DNA of 64,000 nt from Erwinia sp. JUb26 (GTDB lineage Bacteria > Pseudomonadota > Gammaproteobacteria > Enterobacterales > Enterobacteriaceae). Under the pieces are notes generated by a model, which saw only the letters and a program-made list of their open reading frames with translations, did no database searches and was not told where the DNA came from. Shown piece by piece: positions 1 to 9,385 of the stretch. The DNA is taken from NCBI RefSeq assembly GCF_003751505.1, contig NZ_RJVB01000001.1:498027-562026 (forward strand), written 5' to 3'. Every line of letters begins with the position of its first letter. Position 1 is the first letter of the stretch. The translations under genes and the position numbers were made by a program.

Positions 1-262
1 GCAGCTTTGTGGTGCTTTTTAGCGGCCTGAGCTTTCTGAGCGACTGGTTTCTTGGCAGCTTTGTGGTGCTTTTTAGCGGCCTGAGCTTTCTGAGCTACTG
101 GTTTCTTGGCAGCTTTGTGGTGCTTTTTAGCGGCCTGAGCTTTCTGAGCGACTGGCTTCTTGGCAGCTTTGTGGTGCTTTTTAGCGGCCTGAGCTTTCTG
201 AGCGACTGGTTTCTTAGCGGCTTTGTGGTGCTTCTTGGCAGCCTGTGCTTTCTGCTCGGTCG
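1..262. repeat. 54-bp tandem repeat inside asr
   Basis: A 54-bp unit is repeated head to tail at 1-54, 55-108, 109-162 and 163-216, with a fifth partial and more diverged copy from 217. It encodes the 18-residue Lys/His/Ala unit of Asr. The first four copies differ by only one or two bases each, so the array could gain or lose copies in frame. It may continue beyond the window start. Confidence 0.95.
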
Positions 263-440
263 CTTTCTTGTGTTTTTTGTGGTGTTTAGCGGTGGCTTTA
301 GCCGGAGCTGGCGCCGCAGTCGTGGTGGTAGCAGCAACAGCTGGTGCGGCGGTAGCTGGGGCAGCTGTGGTCTCAGCGGCGAAAGCAACTGAAGACAGAC
401 CCATTGCAGCGGCTACAACCAGAGCAAATAATTTTTTCAT
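1..440 (-). CDS. asr: Acid shock protein Asr precursor (3' end outside window)
   Basis: Periplasmic acid-shock protein, known in enterobacteria for strong induction at low pH and for a basic, Lys/His-rich body. The ATG lies at 440 behind a GAGGG ribosome site. A signal peptide covers about residues 1-21 and ends in Ala-Phe-Ala. A short Ala/Thr/Pro linker follows, then a basic region built from an 18-residue unit ([18 protein letters not shown]). The reading frame stays open to the window edge, so the C terminus is missing. Signal peptide, composition and repeats together make the assignment firm. An RstA-type box lies about 105 bp upstream, and rstAB lie nearby, which fits the known RstA control of asr. 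Confidence 0.93.
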   Translation of the reverse strand, partial: MKKLFALVVAAAMGLSSVAFAAETTAAPATAAPAVAATTTTAAPAPAKATAKHHKKHKKATEQKAQAAKKHHKAAKKPVAQKAQAAKKHHKAAKKPVAQKAQAAKKHHKAAKKPVAQKAQAAKKHHKAAKKPVAQKAQAAKKHHKA

Positions 441-544
441 TGCAAAACCCTCAAATGTTTATTCATGTGTCAGCCCACTGCGGGGCCGGTGAGTAAACTA
501 TATGAGAACGGGATGGGCGCTTCAGTGAGTGATTGGTATCGGCG

Positions 545-558
545 TGTAACCGAATGTA
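545..558 (-). promoter_or_regulatory. RstA box upstream of asr
   Basis: On the minus strand this reads TACATTCGGTTACA. The published RstA consensus is TACATNTNGTTACA, so all but one defined position match. It lies about 105 bp upstream of the asr start codon. A TATAGT stretch nearer the gene could serve as the -10. The response regulator RstA is encoded about 3 kb away. Confidence 0.75.
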
Positions 559-612
559 CAAAGGGGAATGCGGCGATCGCATCCCCCTCGTGGGAAAGTA
601 ACAGCGGCGGAT

Positions 613-2097
613 TTACTTTAGATAGCGACTCTCAAGATGCTGGCGGAACCAGATCGGGTTGAGATCTTCGCCGGTGGCGTTTTCAATCAGCTGGCGGGTG
701 GAGAAGCGGCTGCCGTGCTGCCAGATATTCTGCTGCAGCCAGTGGAAGACCGGCTGCAAATCGCCCTGAGCGATCAGTGCATCGACCTGCGGAATGGCGC
801 GCTTCAGCGCCTGGAACAGCTGGGCGGCGTACATCGCGCCCAGCGTATAGGTCGGGAAGTAGCCGAATGCGCCATCGGTCCAGTGGATATCCTGCATACA
901 GCCGTCGCGATAGTTGCCGGCGGTATTAATGCCCAGCCAGTGCTGCATTTTTTCCTGCCACAGCGTGGGGATATCCTCGACCTCAATCTCTCCGGCAATC
1001 AGCGCACGTTCAATCTCATAGCGCAGGATCACGTGGGCGGGATAGCTGACCTCATCGGCGTCCACGCGGATCAGCCCCGGTTTCACCCGCTGATTGAGCG
1101 TAATAAAGTTTGTGGTCTCCATACCTGGACGGTCGCCCAGCAGCTTGACAGCCAGCGGCTGGATCAGGCTGAGGAATTCCGGGCTGCGACCCAGCTGTTT
1201 CTCAAAGAACAGACTTTGTGATTCATGAATGGCGGTTGAACGGGCCAGCGCCACCGGCCGATCGGCCCACTGCTGCGGCAGGTTCTGCTCATAGCGCGCG
1301 TGGCCGGTCTCGTGGATCACGCCCATCATCGCGCTGATAAACTCATCGTTCTTATAGCGGGTGGTGATGCGCACATCCTGCGGTACGCCGCCGCAGAACG
1401 GATGCGCGCTGACGTCCAGGCGACCGGCGTTAAAATCGAAGCCCAGCAGCTGCATGATCGCCAGCCCCAGCTCTTTCTGCTGCTCCTGCGGGAAAGGCCC
1501 GGCAGGGACAATAACCTTCTCTTTCGCCTGCTGCTCAACGATTTTTTGCAGCAGTTCCGGCAGCCACTGTTTCAGATCGCCAAAAGTACTGTCCAGCTTG
1601 GCGCTGGTCATACCCGGTTCGAAAACGTCCAGCAGCGCGTCATAGCGTGAACAGCCGTTGGCCTGCGCGCGGATCTCCGCTTCCTCGCGGCTGAGTTTCA
1701 CCACCTCTTTCAGGTTGGCGGCGAAGCCCGTCCAGTCGTTGGCGGGACGCTGCTGACGCCACGCATGCTCGCAGCGGGAACCGGCGATGGACTTGGCCTC
1801 AACCAGCGAAGCGGGCAGCAGGGATGCCTGCTGCCAGGCGCGGTGCATCTCGTACAGATTTGCCTGCGCTACGTCGTCCAGATCTTCCTGCTGCGCCTGG
1901 TTCAGCCATTCGCCCACCTGTTTTGCCGTCAGGATTTCATGGCGCAGCACGCTCAGTTCCGCCAGTGCCTCACCGCGCGCGCGGCTGCCGCCGGCGGGCA
2001 TCATAGTTTGCATATCCCAGCCGGTAATCGCAGCAAGATGACCAAAGCGCGACAGGCGCTGGAAGGTGCGGGTCAGATTCGCGTAAGCAGATGACAT
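613..2097 (-). CDS. M32-family metallocarboxypeptidase (Taq carboxypeptidase type)
   Basis: Zinc carboxypeptidase of family M32, expected in the cytoplasm and expected to trim C-terminal residues from peptides. At 494 residues it has the usual family length. The zinc site HETGH is at residues 262-266. An HPF motif lies near residue 232 and the HES motif near 291, both typical of M32. The start codon at 2097 follows an AAGGA ribosome site. It begins 33 bp after the rstB stop on the same strand with no hairpin between, so it is probably the third gene of an rstA-rstB transcript. E. coli has tus at this position instead. Assignment to family is firm; the physiological substrate is unknown. Confidence 0.9.
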   Translation of the reverse strand: MSSAYANLTRTFQRLSRFGHLAAITGWDMQTMMPAGGSRARGEALAELSVLRHEILTAKQVGEWLNQAQQEDLDDVAQANLYEMHRAWQQASLLPASLVEAKSIAGSRCEHAWRQQRPANDWTGFAANLKEVVKLSREEAEIRAQANGCSRYDALLDVFEPGMTSAKLDSTFGDLKQWLPELLQKIVEQQAKEKVIVPAGPFPQEQQKELGLAIMQLLGFDFNAGRLDVSAHPFCGGVPQDVRITTRYKNDEFISAMMGVIHETGHARYEQNLPQQWADRPVALARSTAIHESQSLFFEKQLGRSPEFLSLIQPLAVKLLGDRPGMETTNFITLNQRVKPGLIRVDADEVSYPAHVILRYEIERALIAGEIEVEDIPTLWQEKMQHWLGINTAGNYRDGCMQDIHWTDGAFGYFPTYTLGAMYAAQLFQALKRAIPQVDALIAQGDLQPVFHWLQQNIWQHGSRFSTRQLIENATGEDLNPIWFRQHLESRYLK

Positions 2098-2130
2098 ACT
2101 ATTCCTTAATAAAAGAGAAAATCAGACGCC

Positions 2131-3423
2131 TCAGGCGTCGCGCAAAGGATGATTTATCGGCCAGCAGAAGCGCACGCTGGCACCGCCGAGCGGGCTGCTG
2201 TCGATGGTGACGTAGCCGCCAAAAGCCTGAGCGACGGAGTGGACAATCGCCAGCCCCAGGCCGCAGCCGCCGGTAGCGCGATCGCGGCTCGGATCCAGCC
2301 GCACAAAGGGTTCGAAAACCCGCTCGCGCTCTTCCTGTGGAATGCCGGGGCCGTCATCTTCCACCTGCAGGCAGGCGATATCCCCGTCAAACCACAGCCC
2401 GACGCGCAGCCGTTTGTCGGCATAGCGCAGGGCGTTATTCACCAGATTATCCAGCACGCGTTCCATCAGGCGGGTATCGGCGACGCCGTGGTTTTCGCGC
2501 TGTGGGGTATCCAGCGCGATTTCGGTATCGGGATTAACCAGGCGGATATCCTGCAGCCGTTCATGCAACCACTGTGCCAGATCCAGCGTTTGCAGATTCA
2601 GCTCCACGCGCGGACGATCGAGGCGGGCATAGGTTAGCAGCTCTTCGATTAGCGCCTCCAACTGGCCGATATCCCGATTCAGCGCCGTGGATTCGGCCTC
2701 GCTGAGGTTGTCGCTCATTTCCAGACGATAGCGCAGCCGCACCAGCGGGGTGCGCAGCTCATGGGCAATGCCGTCGATCAGCTGCTTCTTACTGGCGACC
2801 AGGGTGTTGATATTATCGGCCATCTGGTTGAAAGCGACGCCGAGCCGCAGCAGGCTTGACGTGCTGTCAAAATGAATGCGCTCGCCAAGATGGCCCTGGC
2901 CGAAGCGCTGCGCGGCATTCTCCAGCTTGAGCATGTCCTGCCAGTGCGGGCGCATCCAGATAAACACCGGCAGCGCCAGCGAAATACCGATAAACGCCAG
3001 CAGGGCGATATCCAGCAGGCGCATTTCGTGCAGGTAGAACAGATACGGGATCGGGCCTACCGCCAGCACGTAGTGGCTGCGCGGAATGTGCTGCAGGAAG
3101 GTGTATTCGTCGTCCAGCGCGACAATTTCTCCGGCGCGCAGGCGGCGCAGCGTCGGCGGGTCGAGCTGGTATTTACTCATCGGCTCGATGTGCAGCTTAA
3201 AGGAAAGATTCAGATCGAGATTGTTAATGGTGCGGTTCCAGTCGCGCGGCGGGATCTCCCGCAGTTCGCTGCGCATCAGATACAGCGAACTTTTCATTAG
3301 ATCGTCCATCGACTGGCGACCGGCGCGTTCGGCGGTAAATTTGTACACCAGCCCGACCAGCATCGCCATCACCAGGAAGCAGACAAACAGCAGCAGATAA
3401 AACTGAATAAACAGCTTTCTCAT
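2131..3423 (-). CDS. rstB: Sensor histidine kinase RstB
   Basis: Inner-membrane histidine kinase of the RstBA two-component system. A first membrane segment covers about residues 8-27 and a periplasmic sensor region follows to about 135. A second membrane segment lies at about 136-157, followed by HAMP. The phosphorylated histidine is H221 in HELRTPLVRL. The ATP-binding N box (NLVNNALRYA) and the G box (VEDDGPGIP) are intact. At 430 residues it matches E. coli RstB in length. Its ATG overlaps the rstA stop by 4 bp, so the pair is translationally coupled. RstBA is known to act downstream of PhoP in acid and virulence-related regulation. Confidence 0.95.
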   Translation of the reverse strand: MRKLFIQFYLLLFVCFLVMAMLVGLVYKFTAERAGRQSMDDLMKSSLYLMRSELREIPPRDWNRTINNLDLNLSFKLHIEPMSKYQLDPPTLRRLRAGEIVALDDEYTFLQHIPRSHYVLAVGPIPYLFYLHEMRLLDIALLAFIGISLALPVFIWMRPHWQDMLKLENAAQRFGQGHLGERIHFDSTSSLLRLGVAFNQMADNINTLVASKKQLIDGIAHELRTPLVRLRYRLEMSDNLSEAESTALNRDIGQLEALIEELLTYARLDRPRVELNLQTLDLAQWLHERLQDIRLVNPDTEIALDTPQRENHGVADTRLMERVLDNLVNNALRYADKRLRVGLWFDGDIACLQVEDDGPGIPQEERERVFEPFVRLDPSRDRATGGCGLGLAIVHSVAQAFGGYVTIDSSPLGGASVRFCWPINHPLRDA

Positions 3424-4148
3424 TGGGCATCCCAGGCGTGCGGCGCGAACAGATAGCCTTTATTACGGATGGTTTTGATGCGGTACGGCTCGGTGGCGCT
3501 ATCCAGCAGTTTTTTACGCAGGCGTGAAATCGCCACGTCGATGCTGCGATCCATGCCGTCGTAGCTGACGCCGCGCAGGGTTTTCAGCAGGGCATCGCGG
3601 TTGAGGATGGTTCCGGCATGGGTTGCCAGCTCCCACAGCAGATCGAAGTCGGCGGTGGAAAGGGCGATGATCTCACCGGAAAGAGTCACCTGGCGGTTAA
3701 CCGTATCAATGCTCAGCGTGCCGAAGCGCAGGCCTTTCTGGCTGGAAACCGCCGGGGCGATCTCTTCTCCCTGCGTTTTGCTCCCGGCCTGGCGCAGATG
3801 CAGCCGCAGGCGCGCCAGCAGCACCGCCGGTGGGGTGGTTTTCAGAATGTAGTCGTTTGCGCCCATCTCCAGTGACAGTATATGGTTCATGTCGCTGTCC
3901 AGCGAGGTGAGCAGCACAATCGGGCCGGACCAGTCGCCGGTGCTGCGAATATCGCGGCACAGCGTCATCCCGTCCTTGCCGGGCAGCATAATATCCAGCA
4001 TCACCAGGTCCGGGTTGTGGGCGATAATCGTCGCTTCCGCCTTGTCTCCCCGGCCTTCAACGATGACCTCGATGTCGTGCCTTCCCAGGTAGGCGGCAAT
4101 CAGCTCGCCTACGTCTTTGTCGTCTTCAACAAATACTATTTTATTCAT
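3420..4148 (-). CDS. rstA: Response regulator RstA (OmpR family)
   Basis: DNA-binding response regulator that pairs with RstB. The receiver domain occupies about residues 1-118, with the acidic pocket E8/D9/D10, phosphoacceptor D52 (LDIMLPGKDG) and K103. The surrounding ILKTTPPAVL is the RstA-specific variant seen in E. coli. A winged-helix domain follows at about 135-235 (AISRLRKKL and IRNKGYLFAP). The 242-residue length and overall match to E. coli RstA are clear. It is first in the rstA-rstB-carboxypeptidase cluster. A known target type, asr, lies at the other end of that cluster and carries an RstA box. Confidence 0.96.
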   Translation of the reverse strand: MNKIVFVEDDKDVGELIAAYLGRHDIEVIVEGRGDKAEATIIAHNPDLVMLDIMLPGKDGMTLCRDIRSTGDWSGPIVLLTSLDSDMNHILSLEMGANDYILKTTPPAVLLARLRLHLRQAGSKTQGEEIAPAVSSQKGLRFGTLSIDTVNRQVTLSGEIIALSTADFDLLWELATHAGTILNRDALLKTLRGVSYDGMDRSIDVAISRLRKKLLDSATEPYRIKTIRNKGYLFAPHAWDAQ

Positions 4149-4346
4149 GATGCGATTTATCGGGCCGTAGATGACAGTAGCTTATCCTTTCTCAGGGATA
4201 ACGCCTATTAACCTGTGTGAAATCGTCGGAGAAACGCCTGGGAGGATCCTTACATCTGTTAATCTTATGAATGTAGTATAATGGCCGTCGAGTATGTCAT
4301 TATAGCCGCCAGGGCTGTTCAGGCGTGTAACAAAAAGGAGGAAAGG

Positions 4347-4760
4347 GTGTCAGAAACTAAGCTGGCTGCAGTGGGAAACAGCGATCCTGTCTGTATAAAT
4401 TATATCGATTTCCTTTCCGCCTCCTGTAAGAAACGCTGGAGCTTTGTTGATGCAATTTACGGCGTTATCCCGTTTTTTGGCATCGTCACCCGGAAAACGG
4501 CTGCCGCCCCCCGCGCCGCGCCGGAACGACTGAAAGACCTTGCGCTACAGATTATCTCCACCCAGGTCAGTGATGAAATCAACATCGTTCGGCTGATCGC
4601 GCTTGCGCAGCAGCAGCAAATCTCTCGCTTTGAAATCCTTCTGCCTTATCCGCTTTCTGAATCGCAACTGACCACGGTACGCGAGGAATACGCCCGTCCG
4701 CTGGAGATCCGGCAGCAGGACGATCGACTGCATATCGTCATCCCGCCGCTGTCGCACTGA
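4347..4760 (+). CDS. Conserved hypothetical protein next to rstA
   Basis: A 137-residue protein that I do not recognise. I chose the GTG at 4347 because an AAGGAGG ribosome site ends 5 nt before it; an upstream ATG at 4281 in the same frame has no such site. The middle carries two hydrophobic stretches too weak to call as membrane segments. The C-terminal half (about 65-137) looks like an alpha/beta module with a QQQQ stretch. It is divergent from rstA across a 198-bp gap and convergent with the antiporter gene, whose stop is 3 bp away. It is probably a real gene because of its strong ribosome site and typical codon use. Confidence 0.65.
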   Translation: MSETKLAAVGNSDPVCINYIDFLSASCKKRWSFVDAIYGVIPFFGIVTRKTAAAPRAAPERLKDLALQIISTQVSDEINIVRLIALAQQQQISRFEILLPYPLSESQLTTVREEYARPLEIRQQDDRLHIVIPPLSH

Positions 4761-4763
4761 CGG

Positions 4764-6155
4764 TTACTGCATCAGCATCCAGGCTGCCGGCAGGGCGGCC
4801 ACGACCAGTATACCCATCGCGACCTTCTCCAGCGGATTCAGTGCCGCAAGCGCCCGTCCTTTACGGCGGGCGAATAAAAACAGCAGCATTCCCGGGGCGT
4901 AAAGCACTACAGACAGCAGCAGATGCAGCGGTCCGGAAGCGTACAGCAGCCATAGCCCATAAAGGCTGGCACCTGCGGCGACCGCCGTCACGGCTGGCTG
5001 CCCCTTGCGATACGCCAGCTTGAATAAATAGGCACCCACCAGAAAATACGGCACCAGAATCATCTCTGATGCGATAGTCAGCAGCGTGTTGTAGTCCGCT
5101 CCGGTCAGCCAGATCAGGATCAGGCACAGCTGGACGCAGCCGTTGGTCAGCCACAGCGAGGCGGCGGGTGCGCCCCGCGCGTTCTGACGGCTGAGGATGC
5201 GCGGAAATGCGCCGTGCTGTGCGGCAATCATCGGCACTTCGGCGGCCATAATCGTCCAGCTAAGATAGGCACCGCAGACGGAAACAATCAGCCCGCTGAC
5301 GATTATCAGGTTGCCCCAGTGGCCGATCAGCGTGGTCATCAGGCCCGCCACCGACGGGTTGCGCATTTCCGCCAGCTCGGCACGCGGCACCACGCCGAGC
5401 GAGAGCAGCGTCACCAGCAGATAAACGACCAGCGCAGCCACCACCGCCAGCAGCGTCGCGCGGCCGACATCGCGCTTGTGCCGGGCGCGGGACGACACCA
5501 CCACCGCGCCTTCCACGCCGATAAACACCCACAGGGTAATCAGCATAGTGTCCTTCACCTGCTGCCACACCGGTTTGCCCAGCGACAGCCCGCTGAAATC
5601 AATGCGGAAGCGGTCGTAGTTGAAGGCAGCAATAGCCAGCACCACGAAAAGCCCCAGCGGCAGCAGTTTGCCGAGCGTGGCAACCAGATTGATCCCGGCC
5701 GCGGTCTGCACGCCGCGCAGCACCAGCGCATGCACTCCCCATAGCAGCACCGAGGCTCCTAGCATGGCCTGCCAGGTATTGCCGTCGCCAAACACGATGC
5801 GATCCGGTGAATCGGTAAAGAAGCTCATCGCGGAAAAAACGATAACCAGATATGACACGTTGGCGATCACCGCACACAGCCAGTAGCCCCACGCGGAGCA
5901 GAAGCCAATCAGCTCACCGAAACCCGCCTGCGCATAGGTAAATATCCCGCCATCCAGCTCTGGTTTCATCCGGGTCAGCAGCAGCATGGCGGTAGCCAGC
6001 AGCAGGATCCCGACGCCGGTAATGCCCCAGCCAATCAGCAATGCCGCCGGACTGGCGACCGCTGCCATGTTTTGCGGCAGGCTGAAAACCCCGGCACCGA
6101 GCATAGAGCTGAGCACCAGCGCGGTAAGGGCAGTAAGCCCTAGTTTTTTGTCCAA
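4764..6155 (-). CDS. ydgI: Basic amino acid antiporter, APC superfamily (YdgI/ArcD-like)
   Basis: Inner-membrane transporter of the basic amino acid/polyamine antiporter family, probably exchanging arginine for ornithine. About a dozen hydrophobic segments are visible, and the N-terminal LSSMLGAGVFSLPQNMAA motif is typical of APC antiporters. The sequence follows E. coli YdgI along its whole length. I chose TTG at 6155 (protein MDKKLGLTAL...) because a GGAG lies 6 nt upstream and the protein then has 463 residues, close to E. coli. The open frame extends to an ATG at 6251 that would add an unconserved 32-residue leader. The substrate is inferred from family only. Confidence 0.85.
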   Translation of the reverse strand: MDKKLGLTALTALVLSSMLGAGVFSLPQNMAAVASPAALLIGWGITGVGILLLATAMLLLTRMKPELDGGIFTYAQAGFGELIGFCSAWGYWLCAVIANVSYLVIVFSAMSFFTDSPDRIVFGDGNTWQAMLGASVLLWGVHALVLRGVQTAAGINLVATLGKLLPLGLFVVLAIAAFNYDRFRIDFSGLSLGKPVWQQVKDTMLITLWVFIGVEGAVVVSSRARHKRDVGRATLLAVVAALVVYLLVTLLSLGVVPRAELAEMRNPSVAGLMTTLIGHWGNLIIVSGLIVSVCGAYLSWTIMAAEVPMIAAQHGAFPRILSRQNARGAPAASLWLTNGCVQLCLILIWLTGADYNTLLTIASEMILVPYFLVGAYLFKLAYRKGQPAVTAVAAGASLYGLWLLYASGPLHLLLSVVLYAPGMLLFLFARRKGRALAALNPLEKVAMGILVVAALPAAWMLMQ

Positions 6156-6329
6156 AAATGACTCCAGAAACAGAATAAAAAGCCAGTTAATTCGATGGGT
6201 GTGAATTTTACTCAGGGTAATTGTGCGATTAGGTGAACGATAGCCCTGCAAAGGGGGGCGATTTTACGGAGTGAGGAGAGGGGATGCAATGATTTACTAT
6301 GCACAAATCACCGCAGATTATTCACCAAC

Positions 6330-6354
6330 AAAAAGGGCAGCCCGAAGGCTGCCC
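6330..6354 (-). terminator. Rho-independent terminator of ydgH
   Basis: On the minus strand, GGGCAGCC and GGCTGCCC form an 8-bp stem around a TTCG tetraloop, followed by TTTTTG. It starts 21 bp after the ydgH stop codon. Confidence 0.9.
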
Positions 6355-6375
6355 GCGTTGCATACTGTTTGGTCG

Positions 6376-7332
6376 TTACTTAAACAGATCGGCACTGACG
6401 GTCAGGTTGCCGCCGCTCTGGTTAGACCACTGGCGAGTGACGTGATAGTACTTCGCACCCTTGGCAACGGCGCGCTTACCGACTTCTTCCGAGATTTCGG
6501 TTGGCGTGCTGAAGTGGCCGGTAAAGGTCACGCTGTCAAATGGCTGCATCTGTGCTGCGGTAATCGCATTCACTTCCTGCACGCTCTTGCCGTTAGGCAG
6601 TGTGACAGTGTAACGCTGGCCACTGGAGCTCTGCGTTTCAAAGAAGCGACCGACGTTTTTACTTGGAGTATCTGAAGACGCTACGCCCGGGATCTCGACG
6701 TTCTTCGCTGCGGCACCGCCGGCAGCCAGTGCTGCTTTGCCCGCTTCGGAATCGGCAGGAATCAGGTTAGACGACTGCTGCACCACACGCTTAGGCGCAT
6801 CGGCCTTATAGATGTAGGCGGTGATCATCTGGTTGCCGCCGTTGTTGGTATCGATCTGGCGAATGATAAAGAAGGACGCCGCCCCCTTATCTTTGGCTGA
6901 ACGACTGATCGCATCGTTCACATCCGGCTGGCTGCGGAAGAAGCCGCTGGCGCTGACCGTGTCGTACGGTTCCAGCGTGTAGGCTTCTGATTTAGTCAGC
7001 TCGCGCACGCCGTTGATCACCCGATCTTTATTCTTTGTTGCTTCCGGTGCATCTGCGCGGTACAGGTCGGCAGTCACGTTCCAGTTGCCGCCGTTGCCGT
7101 TGGTGTCGTTGATGCCCTGAATATAGTAGGAGGCGGCACCGAGCGCATCAGCACGTTTAGAGACGGCGCTGCTGGCTTCATTGATGGCATTAAAACGGCC
7201 ATTGATGGTGATCCGATCAAACGGTTTCAGCGCGGCGGCTTTCTCCGGCGTCAGTTCCTGTGCCGCATGAACTGCGGTTAATGATGTGAGTGACAACAGG
7301 GCTGATGCCAGGATGGTGTTCTTCAGCTTCAT
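6376..7332 (-). CDS. ydgH: YdgH family periplasmic protein
   Basis: Exported protein of 318 residues. A signal peptide of about 23 residues ends in VHA-AQE. The mature part holds three copies of the YdgH/BhsA/McbA (DUF1471) domain, at about residues 30-95, 115-185 and 250-318. Each contains a phase of the pattern LKPFDxI/VxxxG...F...A...KGAxxYxI. Between domains two and three lies a Ser/Ala-rich linker. This matches E. coli YdgH, whose exact role is unsettled but which is linked to envelope stress and secretion. As in E. coli, it is divergent from pntA. A strong terminator follows. Confidence 0.92.
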   Translation of the reverse strand: MKLKNTILASALLSLTSLTAVHAAQELTPEKAAALKPFDRITINGRFNAINEASSAVSKRADALGAASYYIQGINDTNGNGGNWNVTADLYRADAPEATKNKDRVINGVRELTKSEAYTLEPYDTVSASGFFRSQPDVNDAISRSAKDKGAASFFIIRQIDTNNGGNQMITAYIYKADAPKRVVQQSSNLIPADSEAGKAALAAGGAAAKNVEIPGVASSDTPSKNVGRFFETQSSSGQRYTVTLPNGKSVQEVNAITAAQMQPFDSVTFTGHFSTPTEISEEVGKRAVAKGAKYYHVTRQWSNQSGGNLTVSADLFK

Positions 7333-7844
7333 AAAAATAATCCTTCGCCTTACGCAAAATGAGTACGAAAACGTGCTGGAGTCTTGATGTTCAACAGATT
7401 AGCTCACGATTATTACATGTAATAATGCCCCTGTCTCAGCCATTTTTTATGGTTTTATGCGGGGGGGTATTCCGTTTTTTGGAATAGTCAGGAAAGCTGG
7501 CTGAATCGAGTCATTTGTGCATTCCATACCACTTATGCAGGTAATTATTACCACTTAACTCGTTAATGCATTGTTAATTAATGGTATTTGATAAGACTAC
7601 ACTGAGAATGTTAAATTTTTACGTAGCATAATATAGTTGGTTTAGCGGGTAATTCAGGTCCAATATAGGGTTCAACCGGGCCTGAACTGAATTTTTATAG
7701 GTAAAGTGCCCCCAGTGCTCGTGGTGGCTGGATCGAAAGACACATTTTCAGTAGGTTATAAACAGTTTGAAACAAGATGGTTTCGGTCATATGGGCCGGA
7801 GCAGTATCAACAAACCGTCATACTCTCTGATGAAAGGGAAGATT
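7333..7844. promoter_or_regulatory. Intergenic region between ydgH and pntA
   Basis: A 512-bp AT-rich gap that must hold the divergent ydgH and pntAB promoters. It contains an 18-bp perfect palindrome (7409-7426, listed separately) and a second inverted repeat at 7468-7486, TATTCC and GGAATA around a 7-base T-rich loop. I see no credible coding sequence. The open frame upstream of the pntA ATG has no ribosome site. Confidence 0.5.
7409..7426. promoter_or_regulatory. Perfect 18-bp palindrome, candidate operator
   Basis: ATTATTACATGTAATAAT is a perfect palindrome with no spacer, 76 bp upstream of the ydgH start codon. Its length and symmetry suit a dimeric regulator. I do not recognise the regulator. 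Confidence 0.4.
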
Positions 7845-9374
7845 ATGCTTATTGGTATTACCAAAGAACGGTTGGCCAACGAAGCCCGCGTGGCAGCAAC
7901 ACCGAAAACGGTGGAACAGCTGCTATCACTCGGCTTCAGCGTCACCATTGAAAGCGGTGCGGGTCAGCTCGCCAGCTTTGACGATGCAGCCTATGTTGCC
8001 GCCGGTGCCACCATCACCGATGCGGTGAACGTCTGGCAGTCGGATATCGTACTAAAGGTCAATGCGCCGGTTGATGAAGAGATCGCCCTGACGCGCGAAG
8101 GCAGCACGCTGGTCAGCTTTATCTGGCCTGCGCAGAACCCGGCGCTGCTGGAAAAACTGGCGGCGCGGAAAGTGACCGTGATGTCGATGGATGCCGTGCC
8201 GCGTATTTCTCGCGCGCAGTCGCTGGATGCGCTGAGTTCAATGGCCAACATCGCCGGTTACCGCGCGATTGTGGAGGCCGCTCACGAGTTTGGCCGCTTC
8301 TTCACCGGACAAATCACCGCCGCGGGTAAAGTACAGCCTGCCAAAGTGATGGTGATTGGTGCGGGCGTGGCCGGTCTTGCCGCAATCGGAGCCGGGCGCA
8401 GCCTGGGTGCGATCGTCCGTGCCTTCGACACCCGCCCGGAAGTGAAGGAGCAGGTGCAGAGTATGGGCGCCGAATTCCTTGAGCTGGACTTCGAGGAAGA
8501 AGCGGGCAGCGGCGACGGCTACGCGAAGGTGATGTCGGAAGCCTTTATTAAGGCCGAGATGGCGCTGTTTGCGGCTCAGGCCGCAGAAGTGGACATCATC
8601 GTTACCACCGCACTGATCCCGGGCAGGCCTGCACCGAAACTGATTACCGCCGAAATGGTGGCGTCGATGAAACCGGGCAGCGTGATCGTCGATCTGGCGG
8701 CGCAAACCGGCGGCAACTGCGAGCTGACCGTGGCGGATAAAGTCACCGTCACGCCGAACGGCGTGAAGATCATCGGCTACACCGATCTGCCTAGCCGCCT
8801 GCCGACGCAGTCTTCCCAGCTTTACGGTACCAACCTGGTTAACCTGCTGAAGCTGCTGTGCAAGGAGAAGAACGGCGAAATCGTTATCGACTTTGAGGAT
8901 GTCGTGGTGCGCGGCGTAACCGTGATCCGCGATGGCGAAATCACCTGGCCTGCGCCGCCGATTCAGGTTTCCGCCGCGCCAAAAGCGCCGAAAGTGGAAG
9001 TGAAAACCGCCGAAGAGGTGAAGAAACCGGCCTCTCCGCTGCGTAAGTACCTGCTGCTGGCGCTGGCCATCGTACTGTTTGGCTGGCTGGCCAACGTGGC
9101 GCCGCCGGAATTCCTCTCGCACTTTACCGTGTTCGCGCTCTCCTGCGTGGTGGGATACTACGTGGTCTGGAACGTCAGCCATGCGCTGCATACCCCGCTG
9201 ATGTCGGTCACCAATGCGATTTCCGGCATTATCGTGATCGGTGCGGTCCTGCAAATTGGCCACGGCGGCTGGGTCAGCTTCCTGTCGTTTATCGCGGTGC
9301 TGATCGCCAGCATCAATATCTTTGGTGGCTTCACCGTCACCCAGCGCATGCTGAAAATGTTCCGTAAAAACTGA
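7845..9374 (+). CDS. pntA: NAD(P) transhydrogenase subunit alpha
   Basis: Alpha subunit of the proton-translocating transhydrogenase, which couples hydride transfer from NADH to NADP+ to proton re-entry. The ATG at 7845 ([10 protein letters not shown]) follows AGGGAAG and gives 509 residues, against 510 in E. coli. The N-terminal part forms the NAD(H)-binding domain I, including [15 protein letters not shown] at about residues 165-180. A Pro/Lys-rich linker leads to four hydrophobic segments at the C terminus (about 400-505). Conservation with E. coli PntA is very high. pntB begins 11 bp downstream, so the two are one operon. Confidence 0.97.
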   Translation: MLIGITKERLANEARVAATPKTVEQLLSLGFSVTIESGAGQLASFDDAAYVAAGATITDAVNVWQSDIVLKVNAPVDEEIALTREGSTLVSFIWPAQNPALLEKLAARKVTVMSMDAVPRISRAQSLDALSSMANIAGYRAIVEAAHEFGRFFTGQITAAGKVQPAKVMVIGAGVAGLAAIGAGRSLGAIVRAFDTRPEVKEQVQSMGAEFLELDFEEEAGSGDGYAKVMSEAFIKAEMALFAAQAAEVDIIVTTALIPGRPAPKLITAEMVASMKPGSVIVDLAAQTGGNCELTVADKVTVTPNGVKIIGYTDLPSRLPTQSSQLYGTNLVNLLKLLCKEKNGEIVIDFEDVVVRGVTVIRDGEITWPAPPIQVSAAPKAPKVEVKTAEEVKKPASPLRKYLLLALAIVLFGWLANVAPPEFLSHFTVFALSCVVGYYVVWNVSHALHTPLMSVTNAISGIIVIGAVLQIGHGGWVSFLSFIAVLIASINIFGGFTVTQRMLKMFRKN

Positions 9375-9385
9375 GGGGTTTGTCC

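Noticed and set aside
4182-4202. Inverted repeat TTATCC / GGGATAA between rstA and the hypothetical gene
   Set aside because: Short arms with an AT-rich context; could arise by chance and has no clear partner gene function.
4252-4265. Second RstA-like box (TACATCTGTTAATC) upstream of rstA and the hypothetical gene
   Set aside because: It matches the consensus only if one base is deleted between the two halves, so the spacing is wrong.
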